Positions 20,301 to 27,741 of a stretch of DNA of 64,000 nucleotides are shown one piece after another (the first letter of the stretch is position 1; each line of letters begins with the position of its first letter). Source of the stretch: Streptomyces sp. 846.5 (GTDB taxonomy: Bacteria > Actinomycetota > Actinomycetes > Streptomycetales > Streptomycetaceae); NCBI RefSeq assembly GCF_004365705.1, contig NZ_SOBN01000001.1:3892001-3956000 (forward strand), given 5' to 3'. Position numbers and translations under genes: made by a program. The notes under the pieces were generated by a model. The model worked only from the letters and a program-made list of their open reading frames with translations. It was not told where the DNA came from and did not search any database.

Positions 20301-21952
20301 GCGGCCAGCGAGGCCTCGACGGCCTCCAGCGCGGGCAGGTCGAGCTGCGGCAGGTCGCGGCAGGAGCGGGTCCGGCCCTGGGCCCGGCGCAGGTCGCCGA
20401 GCAGCTCCGTCCAGCCGTCGGCGTCGGTGGGGGGCTCGCCGTGGGAGCGGCGGACCAGGGCGGCTGCCTCCTCCCGCGCCGCGGCGACGGCCTCGGCGGC
20501 CCTGGCCGCCAGGGCGCCGATGCGGGCCTGCTCGGCGCCGACCTGTTCGGCGGCGTCGCGCAGTTCGGCGAGGGGTTCCAGCAGCCCGGCGCCGCCCAGC
20601 CAGTAGTGCCGGTCGGCGGCCTTGGCGCAGGCGTCCAGGATCAGCGCGGCGTCCACCAGGTCGGCGCCGGAGGCACTGCGGACCACGTCCAGGCAGTCGG
20701 CGATGCCGCGTACCAGGTCGGCGTTGCCGATCCGCTCCAGCGGGTCCTCGCCGACCTGCTGCGAAACTGCGGCATCGGCCGAGGCGAAGGGGCTGTGCCA
20801 CAGCTGCACCTCATGGCCGCGGACCGGTTCGCGGTCCGGCTTGAGCAGGACCAGCGTCCCGTCCGGCAGCAGGGTGTAGCCCGCGCCGTGCAGCGGGGCC
20901 GCCGCCTCGCGGCGCACGGTGTTCCAGGACAGCAGCAGCACCTGGGCCGTGCCGGGCCGGCGCAGCACATAGAGCAGGTCCTCGCCGCCCAGCGAGGGCA
21001 GCACGGCGTCGAAGCGCAGCCCGTCGGTGCCGTCGGTGCGGAAGGCGCGGTTGGTGCCGTCGGCGAGCTCGTAGCCGCCGGGGAAGATCAGGCCCTGTTC
21101 GGCCGGCAGCAGCCGGGCCCCCTGGCCCAGCGAGTCCTGCCTGCGGACCGCGCCGGTACGGGTGTTGACCACCAGGTAGCGGTCGGCGGCCTCGTTGTAG
21201 GGGCGGACGCAGAGCACCAGCAGCGGTGCGGCGACGGTGTAGGCGACGGCGGCGTCGGCGAGGCTCTGCAGCGGGTCGTCGACCGGCTCCGTGTACAGCT
21301 CGCGCCCGTCAACCGCGGAGCGGACGGTCAGGCTGCCGCCGGTGGCGGCCACCGTCACCTGGCCCTCGATCAGGACCCGGCCGTTGTCGTGGTGCTCGCG
21401 CCCGGTGGTGGTCCAGGGCAGTTCGAAGACCGGCGGGCTGGGGATCTCCCGCTCGCCGTGGTTGTCCAGGTACTCGGCCTGACGGTCGGTCACCTTCCAC
21501 TGCAGGACCCGGATGTCGCCGTCCTGCTCACCGGTGCGGAAGACCGCGAGCAGCCGGCCGGAAGCGGTGCGGACCAGCTCGACCAGGCGTGCGTCGCGGT
21601 AGTAGCGCAGCAGCTCGGCCAGGTCCCGGTGGAACCGCTCGTCGTCCAGCAGGCCGGGGACGGTGCCGGGGTCCAGCGGCCGCCCGTCCTGGTCGTGCAG
21701 CGAGAGCATGCCCTCGGCCAGGCCCGGCGCCGACGTCCCCAGCAGCAGGACGCCGGGCCGGATCGCGATGATGCCGCAGGCGGTGGCCTCGGCGGCGGTG
21801 CGCAGCCGGGCCGAGGCCGCCAGCTCCAGCACGGGGGCGCCGAAGACCTCCTGCCGGCGGGTGTTCAGCTCCGCCGCCCGGCGGCCGAGCTCGGCCGCGC
21901 GGTCCGCGAGCCGGGTCCGCAGGATCTGGAAGGTGCCGTCCTCGACGCCCAT
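17243..21952 (-). CDS. Giant AAA ATPase of the flotillin-linked 'DNA repair ATPase' (DUF3686) family
   Basis: A 1569-residue protein from ATG 21952. Residues 1-430 form a beta-rich region resembling a propeller. Residues about 450-1000 are Ala/Glu/Leu-rich helices with coiled-coil character. Residues about 1150-1500 are an AAA module with Walker A SPPGYGKSTLLEY near 1222, Walker B NVLLHLDDIQH near 1287 and sensor-like SLAGNPYTSSGQRFRIPD. The layout matches DUF3686 proteins labelled DNA repair ATPases, typically encoded beside YqiK-type flotillins, as here. 'DNA repair' is annotation history, not demonstrated. The gene follows flotillin by 32 bp on the same strand, so they are probably co-transcribed. 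Confidence 0.82.
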   Translation of the reverse strand: MGVEDGTFQILRTRLADRAAELGRRAAELNTRRQEVFGAPVLELAASARLRTAAEATACGIIAIRPGVLLLGTSAPGLAEGMLSLHDQDGRPLDPGTVPGLLDDERFHRDLAELLRYYRDARLVELVRTASGRLLAVFRTGEQDGDIRVLQWKVTDRQAEYLDNHGEREIPSPPVFELPWTTTGREHHDNGRVLIEGQVTVAATGGSLTVRSAVDGRELYTEPVDDPLQSLADAAVAYTVAAPLLVLCVRPYNEAADRYLVVNTRTGAVRRQDSLGQGARLLPAEQGLIFPGGYELADGTNRAFRTDGTDGLRFDAVLPSLGGEDLLYVLRRPGTAQVLLLSWNTVRREAAAPLHGAGYTLLPDGTLVLLKPDREPVRGHEVQLWHSPFASADAAVSQQVGEDPLERIGNADLVRGIADCLDVVRSASGADLVDAALILDACAKAADRHYWLGGAGLLEPLAELRDAAEQVGAEQARIGALAARAAEAVAAAREEAAALVRRSHGEPPTDADGWTELLGDLRRAQGRTRSCRDLPQLDLPALEAVEASLAAELESATERAFGYFAGPDAFVAPLAAAREAAESAAGLATAAEAGRLADRLAEQAEALATVTDLVTGAVTADPGAGTAVLLAIGEVLAAVNRARAILDSRRRSLLETEHRSAHAAESALLAQATTAALAAADSPAAADDQLARLLLRLDGLEARFAEAEDLAAELADRRESIQQAFAARRQTLLDQAAARAARLAASATRSLEALRRRLAGLGTAESIHAALAADPMALRVRSAAAELRSLDDRVRAQELEDGLTGAGQTAVRTLRDRADLSADGGATVRLGRHRFAVRREPVELTLLPDGDGLAFSVTGTGYRREAHDPGLLAGREFWTQPLVSESPVLYRSEYLATGLLDTATDESLEQQVRRAAEAAYDEGYERGVHDQDATLILGALLRLRAGAGLLQHPAEVRAAAQLFWAHGADEAQRRGWQRRARSLALARSTFGPAAALADLAAELSDAVARFGSANGLPQTPPAGDYLLEELADPTEGFAAGADARTLLDAFEETPGGPLLAADLRELADDLPSRHQLATAWLGAFAPDAIALPEAVSQLCAPELPRYPVDAPLSETVEGLLGSHPRIQDGRLTVRIDQLPYHAARFRTERVSAFRAFQRQRADALATERARLRLDDYRPRPLAGFVRNQLIDEVYLPLIGDNLAKQLGSLDSASADRSGLLLLLSPPGYGKSTLLEYVADRLGLLMVRVDGPALGAGTTSLDPDRAPDAAARREVEKIVFALEAGSNVLLHLDDIQHVSSDLLQKFIPLCDAQRRIEAVSDGRARSFDLRGRRFAVSLAGNPYTSSGQRFRIPDMLANRADVWNLGEVLTGREELFAQSFLENALAANPVLAPLAGSPAAELRLLVRMASGDPSAQADQLARPVQDLDRVLAVLARMRRVQQTVLDVNRAYIASAGQEEAARTEPPFLLQGSYRTMAALAARIDPVLNDAELEALVDDHYLAEAQTLGSAAEANLIRLALLRGRAGAEQTARWRQLCAEYKPADDKPADYAPAWSGHPNNRAPKAAVSRV

Positions 21953-21984
21953 GGCTGTTCCTTGCTCCTCAGTGATGCGGTGGA

Positions 21985-24000
21985 TTACTTGGTGGTGCCG
22001 TTGACGATCTGAGCGGGTACCGCTCCGTCAGTCCCCGTTCCCAGCAGCTTCAGCAGCATCGCCAGGTTCCAGGGACCGCCGGCCGCCAGCGAGCTGAGCA
22101 CCTCGGTGGCGTCCTTGCTGAAGCTCTTCTCGCCGTTCAGCCATTCGGCACCGAGTGCCTTGATGACGTCGGAGTTGTCCACCGCCGCGTCGATGCCCCT
22201 GCCGAAGGACACCGCGCCGATCAGCTTCTCGAAGAACATGCTGTCGCCGCCGACGATGTCGATGTCCGCGCTGGTCAGACCGGCCGCCAGGACCGAGGCC
22301 TGGGCCTCGGCGACCTTGCGCTGCACCTCCAGACCGGCGAGCCTGACCTCCTTGTCCGCGGCCAGCCGCAGCCGGAACTCCTCGTGCGCCCGGGACACCT
22401 CGTCCAGCGCGGCCATCGCCGCCGCCTTCTCCTTGAGGCCGGCCGCTTCGCCCAGCAGCCGCTCCCGGATGCCGACGGCGTCCGCCATCGCCTTGCTCTC
22501 CGCGACCGCGGCCTCGGCCAGACCGGCCTTCTCGATGCCGACGGCCTTCTGCTGCAGGCCCTCGGCCTCGGCCTCCATCTTCGCCCTGATGCCCGCCGCG
22601 TCCGCCATCGCCTGACGCTCCGACACCTCGGCCTGGGCCAGCCCGGCCGCGCCGACCCTGGCCCGCTCGCCCTCGGCCAGCCGGATCGCCGCGCTGGCGT
22701 CCAGCTCCGCGGTCTGCTGCCGGGCCTCGGCCAGGACCAGCTGCTCCCTGGCGCTGAACTGTGCGGTCTGCTCGGCGGCCTCGGCCGCCTTGATGTCCTT
22801 GACCAGCTGCTCCTGGGCCTCGCCCTCGGCGGTGATGATCACGGCCTGACGGGTGCGCTCGGCCTCCTGGACCAGCCGGACCCGCTTGATCTCCTCCTCC
22901 TGCTCGGCGACGGTGCGGTCCACCGCGACGCGCTCGCGCACCACCTCGGCGACGCCCCGGCGCTCCACCTCGACCTGGCGCTCCATCTCCGCGCGGGAGA
23001 GCTCGACCTCGCGTTCCCGGTTGACGACCTCCAGCAGCCGGTCCTTCTCGATCCGCTCGGTCTCCACGGCGATGACCCGCTCGCGGTTCTTCTCGGCGAC
23101 GGCGATCTCCCGCTGCTGGTTCTCCCGCTGGACGCCCAGCAGCTCCTCGGTGCGCAGCAGGGCGCTGTGCGACTTCAGCCGCTCCTCCTCCTGCACCTGC
23201 AGGGTGGCCGCCTCCTCCTGGGCACGCAGTGTCTCGATGCCCTTGCGCTGCCGGATCTCGGCCTCGGACCGGCGGCGTTCCAGCTCCAGCACGGCCTCGC
23301 GGGCGTCGACGTCCTGGCGGGTGATCTCCATCTGCTCGTTGCGCTGGAAGTCGTTGGTGCGGATGTGCTCCAGCGCGGTCAGTTCGGTGATCTTGCGGAT
23401 GCCCTGGGCGTCCAGGATGTTGGCCGGGTCGAGCTGCACCATCGGGGTCTGTTCGAGGTGGTCGATCGCCGCGTCCTCGAGGTGGTAGCCGTTGAGGTCG
23501 GTGCCGATGGCGGCGATGATCCGGTCCCGGAACTCCTCGCGCTTGGTGTAGAGGTCGATGAAGTCCAGCTGCTTGCCGACGGTGCGCAGCGCCTCGGCGA
23601 ACTTGGCGGCGAACAGCGTCTGCAGAGTCTCCTGGTGGCTGGCCCGGTCGGTGCCGATGGCCTGGGCGACCTTGACCACGTCCTCCTTGGTCTTGTTGAC
23701 CCGGACGAAGAAGGTGATCCGGATGTCCGCGCGGATGTTGTCCTGGCAGATCATCCCCTCGCGGCCGGAGCGGACGATCTCGATGGTCTTCACCGAGATG
23801 TCCATCACCTCGGCGCGGTGCACCATCGGCAGCACCAGGGCGCCGGTGAAGGTGACGTCGACGTTCTTGGGCTTGTTGACGATCAGGGCCTCGCCCTGGA
23901 CCACCTTGCGGAACAGCCGGCCGAAGAGCAGCAGCGTGCCCAGGCCGATGAGCAGGAGGACGGCGATGAGCACGCCGATTCCGATCGTGACAGCAGACAT
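21985..24000 (-). CDS. Flotillin-like SPFH protein (YqiK family)
   Basis: 671 residues from ATG 23998-24000, preceded by AAGGGA. An N-terminal membrane segment (TIGIGVLIAVLLLIGLGTLL) is followed by the SPFH/band-7 domain (VVQGEALIVNKPKNVDVTF to about residue 200). Then come about 350 residues of Glu/Ala/Arg-rich coiled coil with repeated EAEGL, AMADA and AGIRxxM motifs, and a C-terminal domain with DIVGGDSMFFEKLIGAVSFG. Flotillins oligomerise on membranes and organise lipid microdomains. The EA-rich repeats and the GGD..F block are YqiK hallmarks. It is the middle gene of a YqiJ-YqiK-ATPase operon. Confidence 0.92.
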   Translation of the reverse strand: MSAVTIGIGVLIAVLLLIGLGTLLLFGRLFRKVVQGEALIVNKPKNVDVTFTGALVLPMVHRAEVMDISVKTIEIVRSGREGMICQDNIRADIRITFFVRVNKTKEDVVKVAQAIGTDRASHQETLQTLFAAKFAEALRTVGKQLDFIDLYTKREEFRDRIIAAIGTDLNGYHLEDAAIDHLEQTPMVQLDPANILDAQGIRKITELTALEHIRTNDFQRNEQMEITRQDVDAREAVLELERRRSEAEIRQRKGIETLRAQEEAATLQVQEEERLKSHSALLRTEELLGVQRENQQREIAVAEKNRERVIAVETERIEKDRLLEVVNREREVELSRAEMERQVEVERRGVAEVVRERVAVDRTVAEQEEEIKRVRLVQEAERTRQAVIITAEGEAQEQLVKDIKAAEAAEQTAQFSAREQLVLAEARQQTAELDASAAIRLAEGERARVGAAGLAQAEVSERQAMADAAGIRAKMEAEAEGLQQKAVGIEKAGLAEAAVAESKAMADAVGIRERLLGEAAGLKEKAAAMAALDEVSRAHEEFRLRLAADKEVRLAGLEVQRKVAEAQASVLAAGLTSADIDIVGGDSMFFEKLIGAVSFGRGIDAAVDNSDVIKALGAEWLNGEKSFSKDATEVLSSLAAGGPWNLAMLLKLLGTGTDGAVPAQIVNGTTK

Positions 24001-24059
24001 GACTGATCCCTTGGGCGGCCGCTTGAACGGCCTTGAAGTGAGTGGTTTCTGAATTGACG

Positions 24060-24779
24060 TCAGCCGAGCTGGCGTGGAGCGGCACCGGGGATTCCGGGCA
24101 TCACCCGGAAGAACTCGCCCTCGGCGTCGTAGTCGTAGATCAGTGCGGAGGCGCCCTTGCCGAGCTCGCTCCCCGGCCCGGCCGCTTCGTCGAGGCTCTG
24201 CCGTACCTGCACCAGGGCCGCGGATCCGTCCTCCGCGCGCACCTCCGCCTGGCCGAAGTCCGGGCCGACCCGCCCGGTACGGATGACGCAGGGGCGTCCG
24301 ACGAAGTCCCGGCGGGAGGGCGGCGGGGCGGGCGCCGGCATGATCCGCCGCAGCGGCCATGCCAGCACCCGGGCCCCCGCCCAGCCGACGACCAGGGCCC
24401 CTGCCAGGACGGCACCCCCGTGCCTATCGTTCAGCAGGGTCTGGCCGGTCAGCGCGCCGAACCAGGCGAAGGCGACCACCAGCGAGACCGCCACCGTGAT
24501 CGGGACCCCGCCCAGTCCGAACGTTCTCTGCAGACCCCCGTTGAGGTGGCGCAGGCCGGCGCGGACGCCGCCCTGGTGGTGTCCCGCGGGGCCCCCGTGA
24601 CCACCGTGACCACCGCCGTGGCCGCCCCCGTGACCACCGCCATGACCACCCCCGTGGTGTCCGGCGTGCAGATGCGCTCCCCCGAGCAGCACCAGCACCC
24701 AGTACGCCACGACGACGACCAGTGCGAAGCTGAAGACCACGGTCGGATACCCCGTGACCACCCCCGTGAAGCCACCCAC
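24060..24779 (-). CDS. YqiJ-like OB-fold membrane protein with His/Gly-rich loop
   Basis: 239 residues from GTG 24777-24779 (RBS AGAGGCGG); the open frame upstream lacks a better start. Layout: a TM segment (TVVFSFALVVVVAYWVLVLL), a striking cytosolic or external loop of repeated GGGH units (about 30 residues, 12 His), two further TM segments (ITVAVSLVVAFAWFGALTG; GGAVLAGALVVGWAGARVLA), and a C-terminal OB-fold/NfeD-like domain (FVGRPCVIRTGRVGPDFGQA). This matches YqiJ, the standard partner of YqiK flotillins. It is the first gene of the operon, 59 bp before flotillin. The His-rich loop could bind metal (inference). Confidence 0.78.
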   Translation of the reverse strand: MGGFTGVVTGYPTVVFSFALVVVVAYWVLVLLGGAHLHAGHHGGGHGGGHGGGHGGGHGGHGGPAGHHQGGVRAGLRHLNGGLQRTFGLGGVPITVAVSLVVAFAWFGALTGQTLLNDRHGGAVLAGALVVGWAGARVLAWPLRRIMPAPAPPPSRRDFVGRPCVIRTGRVGPDFGQAEVRAEDGSAALVQVRQSLDEAAGPGSELGKGASALIYDYDAEGEFFRVMPGIPGAAPRQLG

Positions 24780-24936
24780 TGCTGTCGCCGCCTCTGCAGA
24801 TCCTCCGTGGTGGCACTCTGTGCCACCTGCGCCAGAGTGGCAGCGGCGGAGCGGCCCGCGCACTGCATGATCCCGGCAGTCTTAACGGGTCCTTGGCGTC
24901 CTGGATCTGATCAAATTTGTGTTGGGCACGGCCGGC

Positions 24937-25563
24937 TCAGGCCACTCCGCGCGGCCGGTACTGGATGCTGATCCGGGGGCCGACCGGCCTGGCCGTCTTG
25001 GGCACCGCGTGGTCCCAGGTGCGCTGGCAGGAGCCGCCCATCACCAGCAGATCACCGTGGCCCGGCATCAGCCGCAGCGAGTCGCCGCCCTCCCTGGGCC
25101 GGAGCAGCAGGGCGCGGGGCTCGCCGACGGAGACGATCGCGACCATGGTGTCCTCGGTCCGCCCGCGGCCGATCCGGTCGCCGTGCCAGGCGACGCTGTC
25201 CCGGCCATCGCGGTAGTAGCAGAGCCCGGCGCTGCGGAACGGCTCTCCCAACTCCTCGGCGTAGTGGGCGCTCAGCGCGGCACGGGCCCGGTCCAGCACC
25301 GGATGCGGCAGCTCGGCCCGGTCCCCGTAGTACGCCAGCAGCCGCGGTACGCCGACCACGCGCTCGTACATCTCGCGCTCCTCGGCCCGCCAGGGCACGG
25401 TCGTCGCCAGGTGTTCGAACAGCGTGTCCGCACCGGTCAGCCAGCCGGGGAGCAGGTCGACCCAGGCCCCGTGCGCGAGCGGGGTGCGCCGCAGCCCGTC
25501 CAGCCCGAGCAGGGCGGGCGCCTCTGCCTCGCCGAACAGGGAACCCTGGAGTGCGACGGTCAT
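24937..25563 (-). CDS. AlkB-like 2-oxoglutarate/Fe(II) dioxygenase
   Basis: 208 residues from ATG 25563. The double-stranded beta-helix signature is intact: RDSVAWHGD gives the H-x-D iron pair, SCQRTWDHAVPKT the distal His, and RISIQYRPR the 2-oxoglutarate-binding Arg pair. YYRDGRDS before the HxD is typical of AlkB nucleotide-repair enzymes, which oxidatively remove alkyl groups from bases. A repair role is likely but the substrate is unproved. It lies 34 bp after the ArsR gene on the same strand. Confidence 0.88.
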   Translation of the reverse strand: MTVALQGSLFGEAEAPALLGLDGLRRTPLAHGAWVDLLPGWLTGADTLFEHLATTVPWRAEEREMYERVVGVPRLLAYYGDRAELPHPVLDRARAALSAHYAEELGEPFRSAGLCYYRDGRDSVAWHGDRIGRGRTEDTMVAIVSVGEPRALLLRPREGGDSLRLMPGHGDLLVMGGSCQRTWDHAVPKTARPVGPRISIQYRPRGVA

Positions 25564-25597
25564 GGGATCCAGCGTACGCCTCCTTCGAACATATGTA

Positions 25598-25960
25598 CTA
25601 CTCCCCGGCCTCGCTCAAGACCAGGTCCAGCAGGCCGGGGAAGCGCTCGTCGAACTCGGCGCGGCGCAGCCGGTTCACCCGGCGGGCGCCGCTGTCGCGC
25701 TGCTCGATCAGGCCGGCCTCGCGCAGCACCGCGAAGTGGTGGCTCAGCGCCGCCTTGCGCACCGGGACGTCGAAGCTTCCGCAGGCCCGCTCCCAGTCCT
25801 GGCTGGCCGCCAGTTCCCGTACCAGGGTGAGCCGGACCGGATCGGCGAGGGCCGCGAGCGCACCCTGCAGCGGCACCTCGCGCGGATGCCGGTGCTCCGG
25901 CTGGGCCCGGCCCCCGGCCGCTTCGGCGGCCGGCACAGCGGCTGAAACGGCTGCTGGCAT
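25598..25960 (-). CDS. ArsR family transcriptional regulator
   Basis: 120 residues from ATG 25960 behind GAGGAGG. The winged helix is clear: LAALADPVRLTLVRELAAS, then VRKAALSHHFAVLREAGLIE as recognition helix, then a wing. Metal-binding Cys pairs typical of ArsR/SmtB are absent, so it is probably a non-metal sensor. An inverted repeat lies 12 bp upstream of the start, suggesting autoregulation. It sits between LysE and AlkB, so it may also control the AlkB gene. Confidence 0.85.
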   Translation of the reverse strand: MPAAVSAAVPAAEAAGGRAQPEHRHPREVPLQGALAALADPVRLTLVRELAASQDWERACGSFDVPVRKAALSHHFAVLREAGLIEQRDSGARRVNRLRRAEFDERFPGLLDLVLSEAGE

Positions 25961-25971
25961 GGCGGCCTCCT

Positions 25972-25993
25972 CTGTTCGCGCTTGGTCGAACAG
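25972..25993. promoter_or_regulatory. Inverted repeat before the ArsR gene
   Basis: CTGTTCG-N8-CGAACAG, a perfect 7-bp dyad 12 bp before the ArsR ATG and just past the LysE stop. A probable autoregulatory operator. Confidence 0.65.
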
Positions 25994-25994
25994 T

Positions 25995-26615
25995 TTAGCG
26001 GCGCAGCACCAGCCCGGCGCCCATCGCCAGCATGGTCGCGGCGATCAGCAGGTCCAGGGTCCGCCAGGCGCCCGGCCGGGCGAACACCGGGCCGAGCAGC
26101 CGGGCGCCGAAGCCGAGACCGCTGAACCACAGCATGCTGCCGGCCGCGGCGCCCAGGGCGAACATCCAGCGTGCCGATCCATAGCCGGCCGCGACGGTGC
26201 CGAGCAGCAGCACCGTGTCCAGGTAGACATGCGGGTTGAGCCAGGTGAAGCCGAGGCAGCTCAGCACCGAGGACGAGAGCGACCCGCCGGTGGCATCCGG
26301 TGCCGCCGACCCGACCAGCCGTCCCGGCCGCAGGGCCCGCCGGACGGCCAGTAGCCCGTAGCCCACCAGGAACGTCGCTCCGATCCAGGTCACCCCCGTG
26401 ATCACCCCGGGAAAGCTCCGCACCAGCGCGCCCAGACCGGCCACCCCCAGCACGATCAGCGCCGCGTCGGAGAGGGCGCAGATCCCCACGATCGCCGGGA
26501 CGTGCTGTCGGCGGATGCCCTGGCGCAGCACAAAGGCGTTCTGCCCGCCGATGGCGACGATCAGGGAGAGGCCGGTTCCGAGCCCGGCCGCGGCGGCGGC
26601 GATGTCTGCGTCCAT
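25995..26615 (-). CDS. LysE/ArgO family amino-acid exporter
   Basis: 206 residues from ATG 26613-26615 (MDADIAAAAAGLGTGLSLIV); an earlier ATG at 26645 lies too close to the divergent regulator. Six hydrophobic segments with the LysE signature IVAIGGQNAFVLRQGI and the conserved GFTWLNPHVYLDTVLLLGT. LysE/ArgO proteins export basic amino acids (Lys, Arg) at the cytoplasmic membrane. The gene is divergent from a LysG/ArgP-type regulator 70 bp away, the classic exporter-sensor pair. Confidence 0.93.
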   Translation of the reverse strand: MDADIAAAAAGLGTGLSLIVAIGGQNAFVLRQGIRRQHVPAIVGICALSDAALIVLGVAGLGALVRSFPGVITGVTWIGATFLVGYGLLAVRRALRPGRLVGSAAPDATGGSLSSSVLSCLGFTWLNPHVYLDTVLLLGTVAAGYGSARWMFALGAAAGSMLWFSGLGFGARLLGPVFARPGAWRTLDLLIAATMLAMGAGLVLRR

Positions 26616-26652
26616 GCATCCGACGGTAGGAGCGGTCGGACACATGAGGCCA

Positions 26653-26678
26653 GCTAAAGTTTCTTACGTATCATTAGC
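26653..26678. promoter_or_regulatory. LysR-type operator in the lysE/lysG-like intergenic region
   Basis: GCTAA-N16-TTAGC dyad in an AT-rich stretch of the 70-bp divergent spacer. Such a site would let the LysR-type protein control the exporter and itself. Only the dyad is seen. Confidence 0.5.
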
Positions 26679-26685
26679 AGCTGTG

Positions 26686-27627
26686 ATGTCGGAACTCCCG
26701 CTGGACCTGGTCCGTACCCTGCTCGCCGTCGTGGACGAGGGCAGTTTCGACGCGGCCGCACGGGAGCTGCGGCTGACGCCTTCAGCGGTCAGCCAGCGGA
26801 TCAAGGCCCTGGAACGGCGGGTGGGCCGGGTCCTGGTGCTGCGCACCAAACCGGTCGGACCGACCGAGTCCGGCGAGGTGCTGGTACGGCTGGCCCGGCA
26901 GCTGGTCCGGCTGGAGGACGACGCGGCCGCCGAGCTGGGCCTCCCAGGCCCCGGCGACGACAGCGGCGGTACGGACTGGACCGGGCGCGCCACCACCCTC
27001 GCCGTCGCGGTCAACGCCGACTCGCTGGCGACCTGGTTCCTGCCCGCGCTCTCCCAGCTGCCCCCCGACCTGCGGGTCTGCTTCGAACTGCACAAGGAGG
27101 ACCAGGCCCGCACCGCCGACCTGCTGCGCCAGGGCATTGTCTCGGCCGCCATCACCGCCGCACCGCACCCGGTGGCGGGCTGCACCGTGAGCCCGCTGGG
27201 CAGCATGGCCTACCGCGCCTTCGCCGCCCCCGACTTCGTCGAACGGTGGCTGACGCCCGGCCCACTCGGACAGACCCTGCCGTCGGCGCCGGTGATCGTC
27301 TTCAACCGCGACGACGAACTCCAGGACGCCCTCCTCCGCGACCTCGCCCCGGACGCAGGCCCCGGCGCGGGCCGGCTCCGCCACACCATCCCCGCTTCGG
27401 ACGCCTATGTCCGCGCGGTCGTGGCCGGCCTCGGCTGGGGCATGCTGCCCGACGAGCAGGCCGCGCAGCTGCCCCCCGGCGCCGTGGTCGACCTGGCCCC
27501 GGGACACACCGTCGAGGTCGCCCTCCACTGGCAGCAGTGGAAGCTGGACTCCCCGCCCCTGGCGGCCCTGGCCGCCGCGGTCGCCCGCGCCGCCGCGGGA
27601 ACGCTGACCCCGCCACGACGACGCTGA
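26686..27627 (+). CDS. LysR family regulator, ArgP/LysG type
   Basis: 313 residues from ATG 26686. The N-terminal helix-turn-helix is canonical (LDLVRTLLAVVDEGSFDAAA, then LTPSAVSQRIKALERRVG), followed by an effector domain with AVNADSLATWFLPAL and a C-terminal VRAVVAGLGWGMLPDEQ, both typical of ArgP/IciA/LysG proteins that sense Lys or Arg and activate the exporter. Divergent pairing with lysE supports this. Specificity for Lys versus Arg cannot be told. Confidence 0.92.
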   Translation: MSELPLDLVRTLLAVVDEGSFDAAARELRLTPSAVSQRIKALERRVGRVLVLRTKPVGPTESGEVLVRLARQLVRLEDDAAAELGLPGPGDDSGGTDWTGRATTLAVAVNADSLATWFLPALSQLPPDLRVCFELHKEDQARTADLLRQGIVSAAITAAPHPVAGCTVSPLGSMAYRAFAAPDFVERWLTPGPLGQTLPSAPVIVFNRDDELQDALLRDLAPDAGPGAGRLRHTIPASDAYVRAVVAGLGWGMLPDEQAAQLPPGAVVDLAPGHTVEVALHWQQWKLDSPPLAALAAAVARAAAGTLTPPRRR

Positions 27628-27741
27628 CCGGCGGACTCGTCGGAACGCCCGGCGGGCACTCAGCATTTTGTGGCAACTCCGTGACAGTAGTGACAGGCCC
27701 TCCGTCGGATCCTCTTAAGATCGCCGCTTATCGTGGGGCCC

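Noticed and set aside
24600-24665. Possible short tandem repeat array or CRISPR-like repeats
   Set aside because: The DNA repeats are codons for Gly-Gly-Gly-His in the YqiJ-like protein; unit length and lack of spacers exclude CRISPR.
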